A DNA stretch of 64,000 bases from Phoronis australis (lineage: Eukaryota > Phoronida > Phoronidae). Position numbers and translations under genes: made by a program. The stretch is from positions 263,151 to 327,150 of the forward strand of contig NMRA01000367.1 of assembly GCA_002633005.1 (NCBI GenBank). Reading direction: 5' to 3'. The notes under the pieces are model-generated. The model did no database searches, was not told the DNA's origin, and saw nothing but the letters and a program-made list of their open reading frames with translations. Of the stretch, positions 34,714 through 47,312 are shown in pieces (positions within the stretch are counted from its first letter, which is position 1; each line of letters starts with the position of its first letter).

Positions 34714-36554
34714 AGTGGACAGTGTTTGCAGGTCCGTGAGTCGTGTTCATGTGTTCGTGCCCGTGCTTATGAGTCGGTTGACCGTGTAGTTTAGGTACCT
34801 TGATTAAGCTGGCTGAAATAACTGAATGCACAATACAACTGTGTTGGTCTTATATTGCCACTAACATTGACACTTAGGTGTGTAATGGAGCATCTGTCAC
34901 TGGGAACACTTTTATGACACCTAAGTTTCAACAGGTGGTGCTGTCAATGGAGTTAAATTAGCAATTTCCCAACATTTTCGTCTTCATTTTTATTTTGTTT
35001 GCCATTTTACATCTTTAGCCATTGCATTTTCCCAAATTTGTACTCTACTCTTACTATTAAAAAGTGACACTGCCCATACATCAATGAGATTAAGTTCAAG
35101 TTAACTTGCCTTCATCGATGCACCACGGCAACTGATGCAGTTTCATTACCAGACTCCTTTATGATGGAAATGAATGCACAAAAGCTGTGTCCTGAAGAAA
35201 AAAATCCAACTTAAAGTGAAAGTCCAGCCTGCGACAAGTGAAAGTTAGCAAAGTTTGCGGACCACGCCATGATGTGACCAATAAGAAACAGTCTACATAA
35301 GCAGCGTAGTGACAGCACAAAAGCATCTTGTGTGGAAGACAGGCAATATCTTTCATTAAGGAATATTTTTACGAGTTGGACATTTCGTGTGAATCTTATG
35401 AATATCTCTGACTGCACACTTACATGGCAATTTAAAGATACGATGGTCAAAAAAAATTATTAAAAAAATTTCTCCAAAATTTCCCACTACATTGAGTGTA
35501 TGCAACTATACAGAACTTTAGTCACCTACCATTACCCTAGCGCCACCTAGCGACAAGGCTTATTTCGTCAAGTCGCTGCTATTTTGAAAAATGGCACCTT
35601 AAGTTCATTTGATTGTTGTATTTTCACATGTTGAAGTTAGCCGTAAGCTGAAGTAAGTTCCATTTGAAGCAACCAGCTTAGTCAAAGGAGCTTAAGTCTG
35701 TTGTCAGCGTCAGGTGTCAAGGAGTCAGAGTTTATCTCTTGTTAAACTTACTTATCTTGAGGTCTACATGTAGCTAGGCATGCTAGTAGTGAACTGAGAC
35801 ATGAGCCGAGTCATGTCTCAGGGTCATGAAATGCTGTGCCATTATTTGATCACTTTGATTTGAAGCACTCTGTCAGCCAACATGCACTGGCTCATCACGC
35901 TGGTGTCTGTTGACCAACTTTTGTAAGTTCTGTAAAATTTAGGACTGTGAAGAATTAAATGTTTTTTGCCAATATTTGCGTCCACAGCTGTATATCCTAC
36001 TATTTGCACGATCTTTTTGAAATTTAGCAGAACGTGTTCGTATGGAGATGGCGAGATTCAGACCAATCCAGCTACAACTGTGCTCCCTATTGACAATTTT
36101 ATTTTTTATGTTTGCCTCTGTAATTTAGAGTTCCTTGATGCGAATTTCTATATGAAGACAAGAGCTCCTTACCTTGTGTGATGAATTTGACTTATCCTGC
36201 ACCAACTAGTGGCCATTATATTTAATTTAGTCTGTTTTTTTGCTGTCTGCATATGCCCAACTGTGCAGAAGATTACTATGATAGTTGGCAGATGTGTTCC
36301 TACTGACAAGAGCACTACTGATGTGAGTTTTCAAACTGGTCCAACTAGTGTAGTGCCCCCTATTGACATATTTTTTCACTAGATGCTTTGCAATTGTATT
36401 CCTATTAACTTGACTGCAGATGGACGGATTTGACAGTGACTACCACTGTGGTTCCCAGTGGCAGTTTTTTTACATTTGCCTTTGTGTCTGTTAAGTTCTT
36501 TGATGGATTTTCATGAAATTTGGCTAATAGTTTTGAGAGATGGCAATGTATTCT
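34714..36554. repeat. Copy B of the 1.8-kb duplicated contig end
   Basis: 1841 bases equivalent to 32895-34712, then unique sequence continues. One early stretch has a short expansion (gttcatgtgttcgtgcccgt). Confidence 0.92.
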
Positions 36555-36657
36555 TAGACATTAAATGGCCATTTCTGAGATACAAATAAACACCCCCAGA
36601 AGCACACCATTTGCGATGCAGTTGTGGGAGCATTTCAACGCTCCGCGTTTCTCTTGT
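35960..36657 (+). repeat. Modular dispersed repeat, duplicate of copy 6 with 3' end
   Basis: Same modules as 34115-34712, then the family terminus: gcacaccatttgcgatgcag, gtgggagcatttc, hairpin aacgctccgcgtt and tctcttgt. Confidence 0.8.
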
Positions 36658-38149
36658 TCACTTCAGCTGGCCACACAAATCAACCATCATGCGAGATCTG
36701 TCGGTGAGATCTGGGTCTGCGAGATCTGGGTCTGCCTATGTTTTTGTTGGCTGTAAACAAATCTGGGAATTATTTTGATCAATAGGTGGTATTTGTGTTT
36801 CACAATTAGAAGTTCATTAAATAAAACTTGTTGGTCACTACTGTTTTGATCATTTGAAATAATTCTGTTTATGCGGAAAATAAAAAATCAAATGCCTAAC
36901 GCTCTTTGTAATGAATCGAGGGATCTGCCTTCTGACGAGTTGTTTTATAATGGCAACTAAATGGGACTGATTCAGATTTTCAATATTTTACCAATAGATG
37001 TCACTTGCGTGTGCTGCAAGCTCTGAAGATAGTTTGTGGAATTGATAATAGGAGTCTCTCGTGTATGAAACAAAACTGTTTATGCTGATACAAAGTTGTA
37101 TATAATTTCCTATTCTGTACAGTACAGTATATTGGTTACCAGTTACTTCAATTTACACTGTATGTATTGATATCGAGTTCTGAAACTATTTTGTTTTCTG
37201 GTCACTAAAATTGTCAAACACTATCACACTACAGTTCGTGCGTACAATTGTTCAATTTCGTGATTAACAGTTCTATTATTAATAAAGTTCCTCTATTAAT
37301 TAGCTTAAGTTTATTAGCTTATATGGTTTGCTGTGCATAATTTGATTAGCACACACAACTAGGTCTTGATCTTATATCACCAAAGAATGACTGTGAAGTT
37401 GTAAGTCTATGCGCTTGTCATAGAAACCCAAGATTATCGACATTTCTCCACGTTGTATAGTGTATTCTATTCATGTAATAATTCCTTTAAATATTGACAG
37501 TCAAAAGTGTGTTTACACTCTTTAAGTTGACACAACACTATTAGTGTCAACAGATCTGGAACTGTTAAAAAGTTGATATAAAATATCAATTGATCAATAA
37601 AAAAGACATGATAGCTTTTAATGCGGACAATGTGTGTCAGGCATAGGGGAAAAGTTGTGCAATACAAAGCATGATATTAATGAGTCTGCCCTTTGGGGAG
37701 ATTTAACTACCATTGATAGTTTTTGTACAATGCTTTGTGAGACATTGTGGTCTTGTACATGCAGTTGGTTGATATCTGTTAAAAACTATAAACAATGTCT
37801 GACATAGCACATGTTTTATACAAGGACACCAAAGTCTAGCATGCATAGAACTTATCTTTGACTAGGACACATGCTGAGTAAAGTCAAAATGCTTTTAGTG
37901 ATGAAATAACATTTTTGAGAACTAACTGGTGTCATGTGAGTTTGTTGTGACAATATTTTGTTGGTTGGTTTGCTGATACCAGAACACACCTAAAAATCAA
38001 TGTTTATTTACTCTGCGGCACTTTTGGTCGTTGCAGTCTGTTGTTTTATTGTCATTCATGTGTTGTTGTTGTTCTTACCCCCTGACAATAAGCTGGTAAT
38101 CCTGTGTAGAGTGATAGAAAGCAGTGAAGACCAGTGAAGGCCAGGCCAG
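36658..38149. other. Unannotated stretch upstream of the LAR-like leader
   Basis: Nothing recognised. Confidence 0.5.
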
Positions 38150-38570
38150 TAATCAATGCAGTTGTGATATAGGCTGGCTCTGATTGGCTGGTGTAATCAC
38201 CACTGCTCGCTCTCTATTGATCAATGTGCAATGCTGAATAATTCATGGCCAATCCACTGACACACACACGCCGGGATAAGTCACCCACGAGCTGGTTCAA
38301 CTGTCATCTGGACAGTCAACTGTACAGACAGACATATTATACCACGGAAACCAATTGAAAAAATATTTTATTTGGTGAACTTTACCGGATAAACTTTATT
38401 GGTACCAATAACTGTGTTGGACGACTCGGAGATGGTTGGTTGGTGATTGGTGGTGAGGCAGCCCTACACAGAGATCAAAGGTGGTGCCAGGCTGCTGAAG
38501 ACAGGGAGTTGATTTTTTGTTTTGTTAATTGTTCAACTTTGTTGTCTTGTATAGGTACGGTGGTGTTACA
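38150..38570 (+). promoter_or_regulatory. Candidate 5' leader and promoter-proximal region of the LAR-like gene
   Basis: This stretch is more GC-balanced than its surroundings. It has an inverted CCAAT box (tgattggctgg near 38180), a direct CCAAT (ggccaatcca near 38249) and a T-rich run ending in tatag at 38554. The last would suit a 3' splice site just before the ATG exon, in which case the true promoter may be further away. No convincing TATA box or initiator is visible. Placed by proximity only. Confidence 0.25.
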
Positions 38571-38646
38571 ATGTCCAGCCAGCCGCTAGTACATGCCTTG
38601 TGCCTGCTGGTTCTAGTGGTACAGATTGCAGTATCTCAAGTAAATG
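38571..38646 (+). CDS. Lar: LAR-type receptor tyrosine phosphatase, exon with start codon and signal peptide
   Basis: The ATG is preceded by ttaca, with A at -3. It opens 25 codons plus one base, ending at a canonical GTAAGT donor at 38647, so the intron is phase 1. The peptide starts MSSQPLVHALCLLVLVVQIA. It has a hydrophobic core at residues 6-21 and a plausible signal-peptidase site after the AVS at 20-22, fitting the N-terminus of a type I membrane receptor. Joining the last base (G) to the exon at 61447 gives a Glu and an open frame into an Ig domain. A T-rich tract ending in tatag at 38550-38554 may be an acceptor, which would make this the first coding but not the first transcribed exon. 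Type IIa RPTPs act at axon growth cones and synapses. The assignment comes from the Ig1 exons downstream; the signal peptide alone would not identify the family. Confidence 0.75.
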
Positions 38647-41637
38647 GTAAGTAGACAATTTGATTACTATGGAGGGGGGGTAGTGATGAAGGGGGCGCTT
38701 GGTGAAGGTTCCAGCTGTGAAAGGGTGTGCCACAATATTGGCTCCCTCAGTATTACAACACAGTCATAGTGCATTGGTATTCTACAGAGGGGAAACAGTA
38801 GTGGAGTTATGAGCAAGAGTACCTGAAATGTGTTGAATTAGTCTGAAATGATTCAGGTACAGAACCTAGGTTGAATGACACTGTCCACTAAAACTTAGTG
38901 TATCTTGTTGATGGTGTGTGGGACTTTGAGCTTCTTGCTAGTCAAGATGATGTCAGTGGACGTGGGTGGAGCTGGGTGCACACCATGACTCTTGGACTGT
39001 CAATCATATTCACTCATTCTATATACACTATTGGCAGATAGAACATCAAATTTGTATTCTGCTTCTTCTCCTATCGTAGTCTCAGTGTTTGTGATATCAA
39101 ATATTCTAACTTAGTATTTAAGGTTATGTAAAAATGTTAAAATTCTTAATTTGACTTATATCTCAGAAATGACCAATTCTTAGGAAAGTTGCACAAAAAG
39201 TAAAAATTCATCAGTTCTGTACACAATGTGGCCGACAGGTGAAATTTCATTTTGTCAAATTTCTGAACAAAAATAACTTTTCATGAAAATTTACTTAGCC
39301 TTTAGCATGGTTTGTATGGCATAGCTATTACCAAAAAATGTGTTAAAATTTTGGGCATTTGCAGTAATGTGGTGAGCTTCTAAAAATAGAAATGATGTGT
39401 GTCCCAAATTGATGAATTCTTGCCTTAGTGTGTTTATACAGTGTTTTCAAAATTGGTGTTATAATTTTTTTTAGAGTGTTCCATTTTTGCACGAGTGTCT
39501 ATACAAGTTGTAAAATTCTTATGAAATGACTCTTCTGAAGTTGTATACATTTAAAACGAAGTATTTTAGAAAACAATGTTTTTGAGATTATGTCTTGACC
39601 ATCTATATCAAACGGAGTGAAGTGTTGCAGCCCTGGGTACATGGGGTGTTCTGTCACCCTGGGTACATGAGGTGTCATATCAGTACATTTGATACCATCT
39701 CATCAATACATGGGGATACTTCAGTGCAGGTGTTGTTGAAATGTGATCCATGAACCACAATCACTGGTAAAACTGTATTTTGCTAACCCCACTTTGTTGA
39801 CACCGACTCCACCTAGTGTACAATTACGCTAAAGTAATGTCACCTGCCATTAGAACATAGGATGGAGTGTGAATGAAGACTTTATGGTTATGTAGGATCA
39901 TATCAGCTCCTACACATAGAGCCAACTATCTGCAACACAATAGACATCAAGTCAAATAAACTAGATGTTTTCTGAAATAGAAAGCTTGTAGACAATCTGT
40001 TACTAATTGGGTCATGTGACCTTGTATTTTTAGTAAAATGTTGAGAGAGAAAGGTACATTTAAAGTGAGAAAATATCAATATCATGGACAAATTTCTGCA
40101 ACCAAAAATGCTCAAAAATGCTTCCTTACTTTCTAAAATATTTTGTTTTGTTTGATGTAACTTTCTTTTGCAAAAATCTTTAAAAATGTTCTTTTTTTGA
40201 TAGTTCTAAATCCAAAAATAAAACCCCGTAAAAACAAACCTTAAAAATGTTTGAAACAACAGTGTATAAGGTATATCATGTTGAAGCTATATGAAGCCTA
40301 TCGGCCATTTTTGAATTCTGAAGTATCGTGTTCCCAAGTTCACCAGATTTGGACATTTTTTAGGGTCTTACATATGCTAACTGAACAGTTATGACTTTTA
40401 ATTTAATATAGCTGTAGTGTTATGTATTTATGTACAGCCTGTAGTGTTATGTCTTTATCTGCATACCGACTAGATGGCATGGTGGTTTGAACAAATTAAT
40501 TAAGAGATTAATGATTCAGAATTGGATGTATGCTTACTAAACCACCAACTCCTATGTCTTCATATCATGTGTTATTGGTCAATAAAGTCTACTCGATGGA
40601 ATCACAGGGCAGTTTAAGAAATCAACAATTAGTTCTGACCTTGATGACAGCCACAATCCCTAACTGTTAACTTTAAGAAAGAAAGTTTGAAAACGATATA
40701 TGACATGATATATTTGCCAGAAATCTATGGTAAGGTGTTTACAGGGGTTATATTGAAGAGATTGAGCAGTGCATGGTGATGACGGATACGAAGGATTATT
40801 AGATAACTTCTGTCAATTTACACTGATTGCACCATGTTAGTGAGTATACCCTCTTCTATCTGGCTTGCTTGCATCTAACTTAAACAAGTCAGTCATTTAA
40901 AGACTCCCTAAAGAAATTACAGACCAAATACCCTTCCACAGTATATTGCCAGTATAGATTTTGTAAGGCCAGCCGATAACTCATTTATTGACTTGATCAA
41001 CCTGGCAGTTTGTGAGAGCGATCCTACTTTTATTACTGTGTTCAGATCTCCGTGAGCTCTACTGCACTGTTTGTCACCATCCAGCCTTCCATTTGAATGT
41101 AGAGGAAGGATGGTGATACAAACGTCACTGACTACCTTTGATATTTGTTCAGTGAGCAATGAATATTAATGCTAATGGTTTTACATGACCGGCTGAATTT
41201 TGCGCCAGATCTTAATTGCTTGATTTGCAGTGCAATGTAGCCATCGAAGAAAGTCTGTAAATGCTTATTTGTCCCGAACAAAGAAACTTGTGTTTCTGTA
41301 CTGTTCTGAAACTGACAATAATTGATCCTGCAACTACAGTTTAACTCTTGTCACTTGGAGTTGTCAAACCAATGGTAACTCTTACATGTGCCACCTGGAA
41401 TTTGAAAATGTGAGACAAAATTGTGGCCAGCTTGCATTAGTCAAGTTGGAATTCCAAGTCAAGTTTTTTACATAACCATTCATAACAGACAAACTATGTC
41501 AGGTTTTTTTACATAGCCATTCATAACAGACAGACTATGCCAAATCAAATGTGAACAAAAACCGTCGCTAGGGTGGGCGTGGGAGTACTGAAACACTTGG
41601 ATTTCTTATGCCTCCGTGGAAAACCCAAACGGGTAGA

Positions 41638-41731
41638 TTTGGTTGGTATACATCTTTAAGAGTTAATACTTTGGTTGGTATACATTTTTAAGAGTAATAC
41701 TTTGGTTGATATACATCTTTAAGAGTAATAA
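41638..41731. repeat. 32-bp tandem repeat, 3 units
   Basis: Unit tttggttggtatacatcttt plus aagagttaatac, within intron 1. Confidence 0.9.
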
Positions 41732-43683
41732 AACATTTGTTTGATGCTACTTTTTTGTTATGAAAAAATGAAATCACTTGTCGGCCATATTGTGTTCTAA
41801 ATTTGTGATATTTAACTGTATTTTGTAAATGAAATTATAGAGTCAAAGACAGATTTTCTTGTCAAATTTATAATTGATTTTATATAATGATTAAATTTCC
41901 CAAGTTGAAATAATTTATGTCAGACAGGTATTCAACGGGTGTATAGGGTCCTCCAAACCGCTATTGACCTATTGACCTCGCCAGGAATTTGAGTGATGGC
42001 TTAACTGACTATTTAGAACGCAGCATTATTGACACGCCTTCTTTTCCAAGCCACCATTTTACCCGAAAAACAACACGTTGCCGGGAAAAACTTATTGTTT
42101 TTTGTTATTCGACATTACGCAAGGGTGCGGAGCTTGCGATATGTGAATTCCTAGACCAGTAAACACTATACACGTTTTACAACTCTGCAGACTGCACGCG
42201 CCCCTCAAACTTTACAGACGCACTGCTCATGCTTCATGCTGGGTGATCAAACTCCAAAAGGTGCAAGGGACAAGGTACCGAGACATAGGTGCTGGTTCAG
42301 GATTAGGCTCTCAGTTACTGTATTTTGGTCTATAGGTTTGGAACATTTTTATTACATGTAGTTTGGGGGCACAGGTCTGATATTTGGTGATCAATCAGTG
42401 AAGTGGGTTTAAGGGATCATTTTGGATTTGAGACTGGTGTGGCTATTTTAGTAATGCTGCAAAAATATTTTCTTCTTGATTGTAGTCATACTTGTGAACT
42501 GATGTAGCTAATGCCGATGTGTCAAACATTCCTGCTTCACAAATCAACATCGTATTGTCTTGGTGCCTGCATCTAAATCACAACAATCTGTTTTTCATCT
42601 TCCTGTCCATTGCCCCATGTTTTGTGCCCCATCTCTCCACTTAGCTGCTAGTTTTGACTCCATCAATATTTTCACCCTAATTAGCCATGTTATCACTGTA
42701 AATACCCCTGTTTTCCACCCCAGCACCCTACCCCTCCCCTGGCTCTAGGCTGTTCATTAACTCCCTTATTTGATGCCCAATTACCATTCCTTGTGACCTC
42801 ACAACCCCAGACTCTAATGCTACTGGGTATTTGACAATAAATGTCCCCAGTTTTACACTAGAGCATTTAATCTAAATTGTGATACATGTTTTAATGTCGG
42901 GAGTTGTCATTCAATTGTTGAGTAACAGAGCAGCAGTTGTTTTGTCTGAGTGGACTGTCAAGCTATGAACAAACTGATACAGCAACATCTGCTAGACAAT
43001 TTCCCTATCCACAGCATTCTCAGTTTGTTTTTTGGAGACCTTAAACAACAAGCAGTTGTGACCTAGGCACTGAGATTGAGCAGTTTGTTGTCCTTGTGCA
43101 CCCGGCCTGACACAGACCTGTCAACACTTAACACACTCTCTAATTGGTTTGTTATCTTATAGTACATAGTTTTCAAAAAAGTTATTGAATTCCTTTGAAT
43201 TTAGACGAGAAGAAAGCCAGATGAAAACTATCACTGTTTTGTACCGTCCTGGGATAACAATTAGTAAATTATAGAATGACATTGTTATGTTGAAATTATG
43301 AAGTTTTACACGCGGCACTTGGAACTATAGGCAGGTGGATTGAGCATTTCCCAAAGTTTTTATGAAGACAAAAACATGATGAACAGTTAGTGTGTCAAGA
43401 TAAGAACTACTAACACTAGGGTATTACTAACAACTTACTGTTCATAAACTGAGGCTCTCAAGTAGATCATCTGTTTAGTATTTTACTCTTCCTAGAACAA
43501 AACTCCCACTATTTAGTGCAAGGGTTTATTTATTGGTCAAATATCTGGCCTCAGTACAGTTTTGAACCTGTCTGTATTGTAATTAAAAGTTAAACAGTCC
43601 ATTCATCCAAATTGATTTTCTCTCCCTTTGGTTATACATGGTGACATATGACATGAAGTGACCCAGGTTACATGTAGTGTCAC

Positions 43684-43795
43684 GGTACCTCTACTGGTAC
43701 ACCAAGACAGCATTAAACAGGTACCTCTACTGGTACACCAAGACAGCATTAAACAGGTACCTCTACTGGTACTTCAAGACAGCATAAATGTGTAA
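43684..43795. repeat. 36-bp minisatellite, about 3 units (copy A)
   Basis: Unit ggtacctctactggtacacc plus aagacagcattaaaca. Copy B has 4 units. Confidence 0.92.
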
Positions 43796-44100
43796 CTCTG
43801 TTTGGAAGAACTCAAATATTGTGTCAGGAGGTCTCAACTTACATCTGAAGATTGAACTTCAGTTTAGGGCTACTTAAGTATTCTGTGACTCATTATTTTC
43901 ATGTAGTCTTTTTAAAGTGTGGTATAATTAGGAATATGTGAGTTGGTATAAATAATGCAGTTGGCTATAAAGGTGAATCACAATCTTTACCTGGTTAGAA
44001 CTTACTTAATGTATCATAGTAAGTAATTAGTAGTTATCAATAGTGCCTCAGGCCAACTGATGGGAATAAACAACATGGAGACTTGTACTGTTGTTATTTG
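43710..44100. repeat. Copy A of duplicated contig end
   Basis: 391 bases matching 44102-44567. It ends exactly at the N with gttgttatttg, which in copy B continues as tctgtctc. Confidence 0.92.
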
Positions 44101-44101
44101 N
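44101..44101. other. Single-N scaffold join
   Basis: Sequence restarts as a copy of 43710. Confidence 0.95.
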
Positions 44102-44567
44102 GCATTAAACAGGTACCTCTACTGGTACACCAAGACAGCATTAAACAGGTACCTCTACTGGTACACCAAGACAGCATTAAACAGGTACCTCTACTGGTAC
44201 ACCAAGACAGCATTAAACAGGTACCTCTACTGGTACACCAAGACGGCATAAATGTGTAACTCTGTTTGGAAGAACTCAAATATTGTGTCAGGAGGTCTCA
44301 ACTTACATCTGAAGATTGAACTTCAGTTTAGGGCTACTTATTAAGTATTCTGTGACTCATTATTTTCATGTAGTCTTTTTAAAGTGTGGTATAATTAGGA
44401 ATATGTGAGTTGTTATAAATAATGCAGTTGGCTATAAAGGTGAATCACAATCTTTACCTGGTTAGAACTTACTTAATGTATCATAGTAAGTAATTAGTAG
44501 TTATCAATAGTGCCTCAGGCCAACTGATGGGAATAAACAACATGGAGACTTGTACTGTTGTTATTTG
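44102..44567. repeat. Copy B of duplicated contig end, with 36-bp array of 4 units
   Basis: 466 bases. The length difference from copy A comes mainly from extra 36-bp units. Confidence 0.92.
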
Positions 44568-45534
44568 TCTGTCTCACTCCTTCGTTAGAAGATGGGTGTA
44601 ATTAGTCCAATAAAATAATTAACCTGATGTTTGAGTTTAATAAACTCAGAATTTAGTGTGCCTCTAGTGTTTTATGGCCTAGATATTGATCTAATTAAAG
44701 ATTTATCTTTGATTGCCATACCGTTTACCTAGTTTTTGCGTAATGTGACAAAGACGAATACGACTTCAATTTTTTACAAAAATACCTTACGTTTTGCGAG
44801 TTGATCTGTCATAGAACCAAACGAACAAACTAATCGAAAATTCCTAACAGCGTTTTTGAGGTAAATGGTTCATTTAAAAAGGTTTCATTAAAATCGACTG
44901 AGGGTTTATTTTGCTATAAATGTACCTTTCTTAAAAATGAAATTTTGACTTAAAAAGATGTTTACGCAAAAATAATAATGGCACATAAATACAAAATGTG
45001 TATTTATATTTCCTGGTCTTTCTTCTTTCAGAAAATATATACTTTTACTCGTTGACAAAGCTTAGTTTTTTGTTATACTAGTTAGAATGGAGGCTACTAA
45101 ATGAGGTTGGAAATAACCTTAACTCATTTTAGCCTACCAAGTACCAATCCCTCCGTAGATGCCATCAATGCACGCATATCAATTATTGACTTCAAGTTTT
45201 GTTCTCAGGAGCCCAACCAAATTCAGAGCTGGAACTTTCGTGAGAGTGTTGTGTGTGCATGTGTACGGTTTTGTGAATAATTCATCTGATTTTCAGAGGT
45301 GTACTAGTCCTGACCATCTGTGCAGGGGTTACTTTCAGGTTACCATGGCTACAGGAGTTGATCCACTAATGAACTAACTGGGTTGTTCACAGGACCAGTG
45401 TACACCATAAGCAGTATTGCTACCCACAAGGTCAATGTCAATGTCAGAAATTGTCTTCTTCAAACCAGAATAAACAGGATGTGCACTTGCCGCACAGCGT
45501 AAATACACATAACGTGCCGAGAGTGAAGCACATC
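44568..45534. other. Unannotated intronic stretch
   Basis: Nothing recognised. Confidence 0.5.
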
Positions 45535-45628
45535 AAGTAATATACCACCTGACATTATTACGCGTATCGTCGTTGAAGACCGAAGGTTGAGGCCGATACG
45601 CGGAATAATGTCGAGTGGGATATTACTT
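45535..45628. mobile_element. Foldback MITE-like element
   Basis: Arms 45535-45569 and 45594-45628 (35 bp each, 31 positions paired; core gacattatt.cgcgtatcg) around a 24-base loop. Confidence 0.75.
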
Positions 45629-46368
45629 TATGTACGGCAATCGAGATACGTTTTGTATTTATCCCATACGCTTCAAATTCCTAAGTTTCTTTCATTTTTT
45701 CCGCAGATTTTTGAACTACTTCACTCAGACTGTTCACGTGGCGGATAACATCCTATATTTATGTACTTGCGCGTTAGGCTGCAAGTTTTCTCTAGTAAAA
45801 GAAACAGTTTTAAGTGTGACGATTTATTTCTTGAAAAGAGTTAACAAAGATGAAAACAAAAGTAACTTTTCATTGAACTGGTAGCATCTCCTGCAAATAG
45901 TTAAATAACAACAGTATTTGATACTGTAGTTACCGAGGAATTGGCGCCTGAGTTGCAGACGATAAAATATTTAGCAAATGAAAGCTGGGACAGACCTGTC
46001 ATATAATTAACAGTCCTGTTCCAGATGTTACGATTAAGACCTGATTGTATGTTGAGCGTTATTTACACTGCTGCAATTGCATTACTTTAAACTATTTTCT
46101 GAAAGTTTGGCAATCGAACCGGCTAACAACGTCGAGTCGACATTGACCTAGCTTTCGGACTTTTCATGTCAGAGGTCACTGTTGAAGTAGTGCGGGAGGT
46201 GAATACGGAAAACTTTATTACGTGGCCATATTTCCCTCGGCAGATTAAACGCGTATGGGATAATAGTATAAAATGTGGAATGCCAAAAAGAAATAAGTAC
46301 ATTGTTCCGTTGCATGAGTGTACATCCAAACATAATCTTCCTCGGTTGAATCTCCCAGTCTGTGACTG
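45629..46368. other. Unannotated intronic stretch
   Basis: A 91-codon + frame from 46166 is open but unrecognised and runs into the 35-bp minisatellite. Not called. Confidence 0.45.
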
Positions 46369-46608
46369 TGATGTACTGTACTGGGCTGTTGGGACTCACC
46401 CTGTAATGTACTGTGCTGGCCTGTTGGGACTCACCCTGTAATGTACTCTGCTGGCCTGTTGGGACTCACCCTGTTAGTATCGTACTGGCCTGTTGGGACT
46501 CACCCTGTGATGTACTGTACTGGCATGTTGGGACTCACCCTGCAATGTACTGTGCTGGCCTGTTGGGACTCACCCTGTAATGTACTGTACTGGCCTGTTG
46601 GGACTCAC
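46369..46608. repeat. 35-bp minisatellite, about 7 units
   Basis: Unit tgtactgtgctggcctgttg plus ggactcaccctgtaa, running into the N gap. Confidence 0.95.
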
Positions 46609-47223
46609 NNNNNNNNNNNNNNNNNNNNNNNNNNNNNNNNNNNNNNNNNNNNNNNNNNNNNNNNNNNNNNNNNNNNNNNNNNNNNNNNNNNNNNNNNNNN
46701 NNNNNNNNNNNNNNNNNNNNNNNNNNNNNNNNNNNNNNNNNNNNNNNNNNNNNNNNNNNNNNNNNNNNNNNNNNNNNNNNNNNNNNNNNNNNNNNNNNNN
46801 NNNNNNNNNNNNNNNNNNNNNNNNNNNNNNNNNNNNNNNNNNNNNNNNNNNNNNNNNNNNNNNNNNNNNNNNNNNNNNNNNNNNNNNNNNNNNNNNNNNN
46901 NNNNNNNNNNNNNNNNNNNNNNNNNNNNNNNNNNNNNNNNNNNNNNNNNNNNNNNNNNNNNNNNNNNNNNNNNNNNNNNNNNNNNNNNNNNNNNNNNNNN
47001 NNNNNNNNNNNNNNNNNNNNNNNNNNNNNNNNNNNNNNNNNNNNNNNNNNNNNNNNNNNNNNNNNNNNNNNNNNNNNNNNNNNNNNNNNNNNNNNNNNNN
47101 NNNNNNNNNNNNNNNNNNNNNNNNNNNNNNNNNNNNNNNNNNNNNNNNNNNNNNNNNNNNNNNNNNNNNNNNNNNNNNNNNNNNNNNNNNNNNNNNNNNN
47201 NNNNNNNNNNNNNNNNNNNNNNN
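46609..47223. other. Assembly gap, 615 N
   Basis: Flanked by two different tandem repeats (35 bp on the left, 41 bp on the right). Confidence 0.98.
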
Positions 47224-47312
47224 TCTCTGTGTTGGTTGACTCTAGACTCTCTTACGATATTGTATCTCTGTGTTGGTTGACTCTAGACTCTCTTACTATA
47301 TTGTATCTCTGT
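47224..47312. repeat. 41-bp tandem repeat, 2 visible units
   Basis: Unit tctctgtgttggttgactct, then agactctcttacgatattgt and a. Probably continues leftward into the gap. Confidence 0.9.

Noticed and set aside
33317-35450. Pairs of similar minus-strand frames (65 and 79 codons) at 33317-33608 and 35159-35450
   Set aside because: They recur only because the region is a duplicated contig end. No recognisable domain, and substitutions between copies do not favour a frame.
46441-47280. Frames running through the 615-N gap
   Set aside because: Undefined residues plus minisatellite flanks; no evidence of coding.
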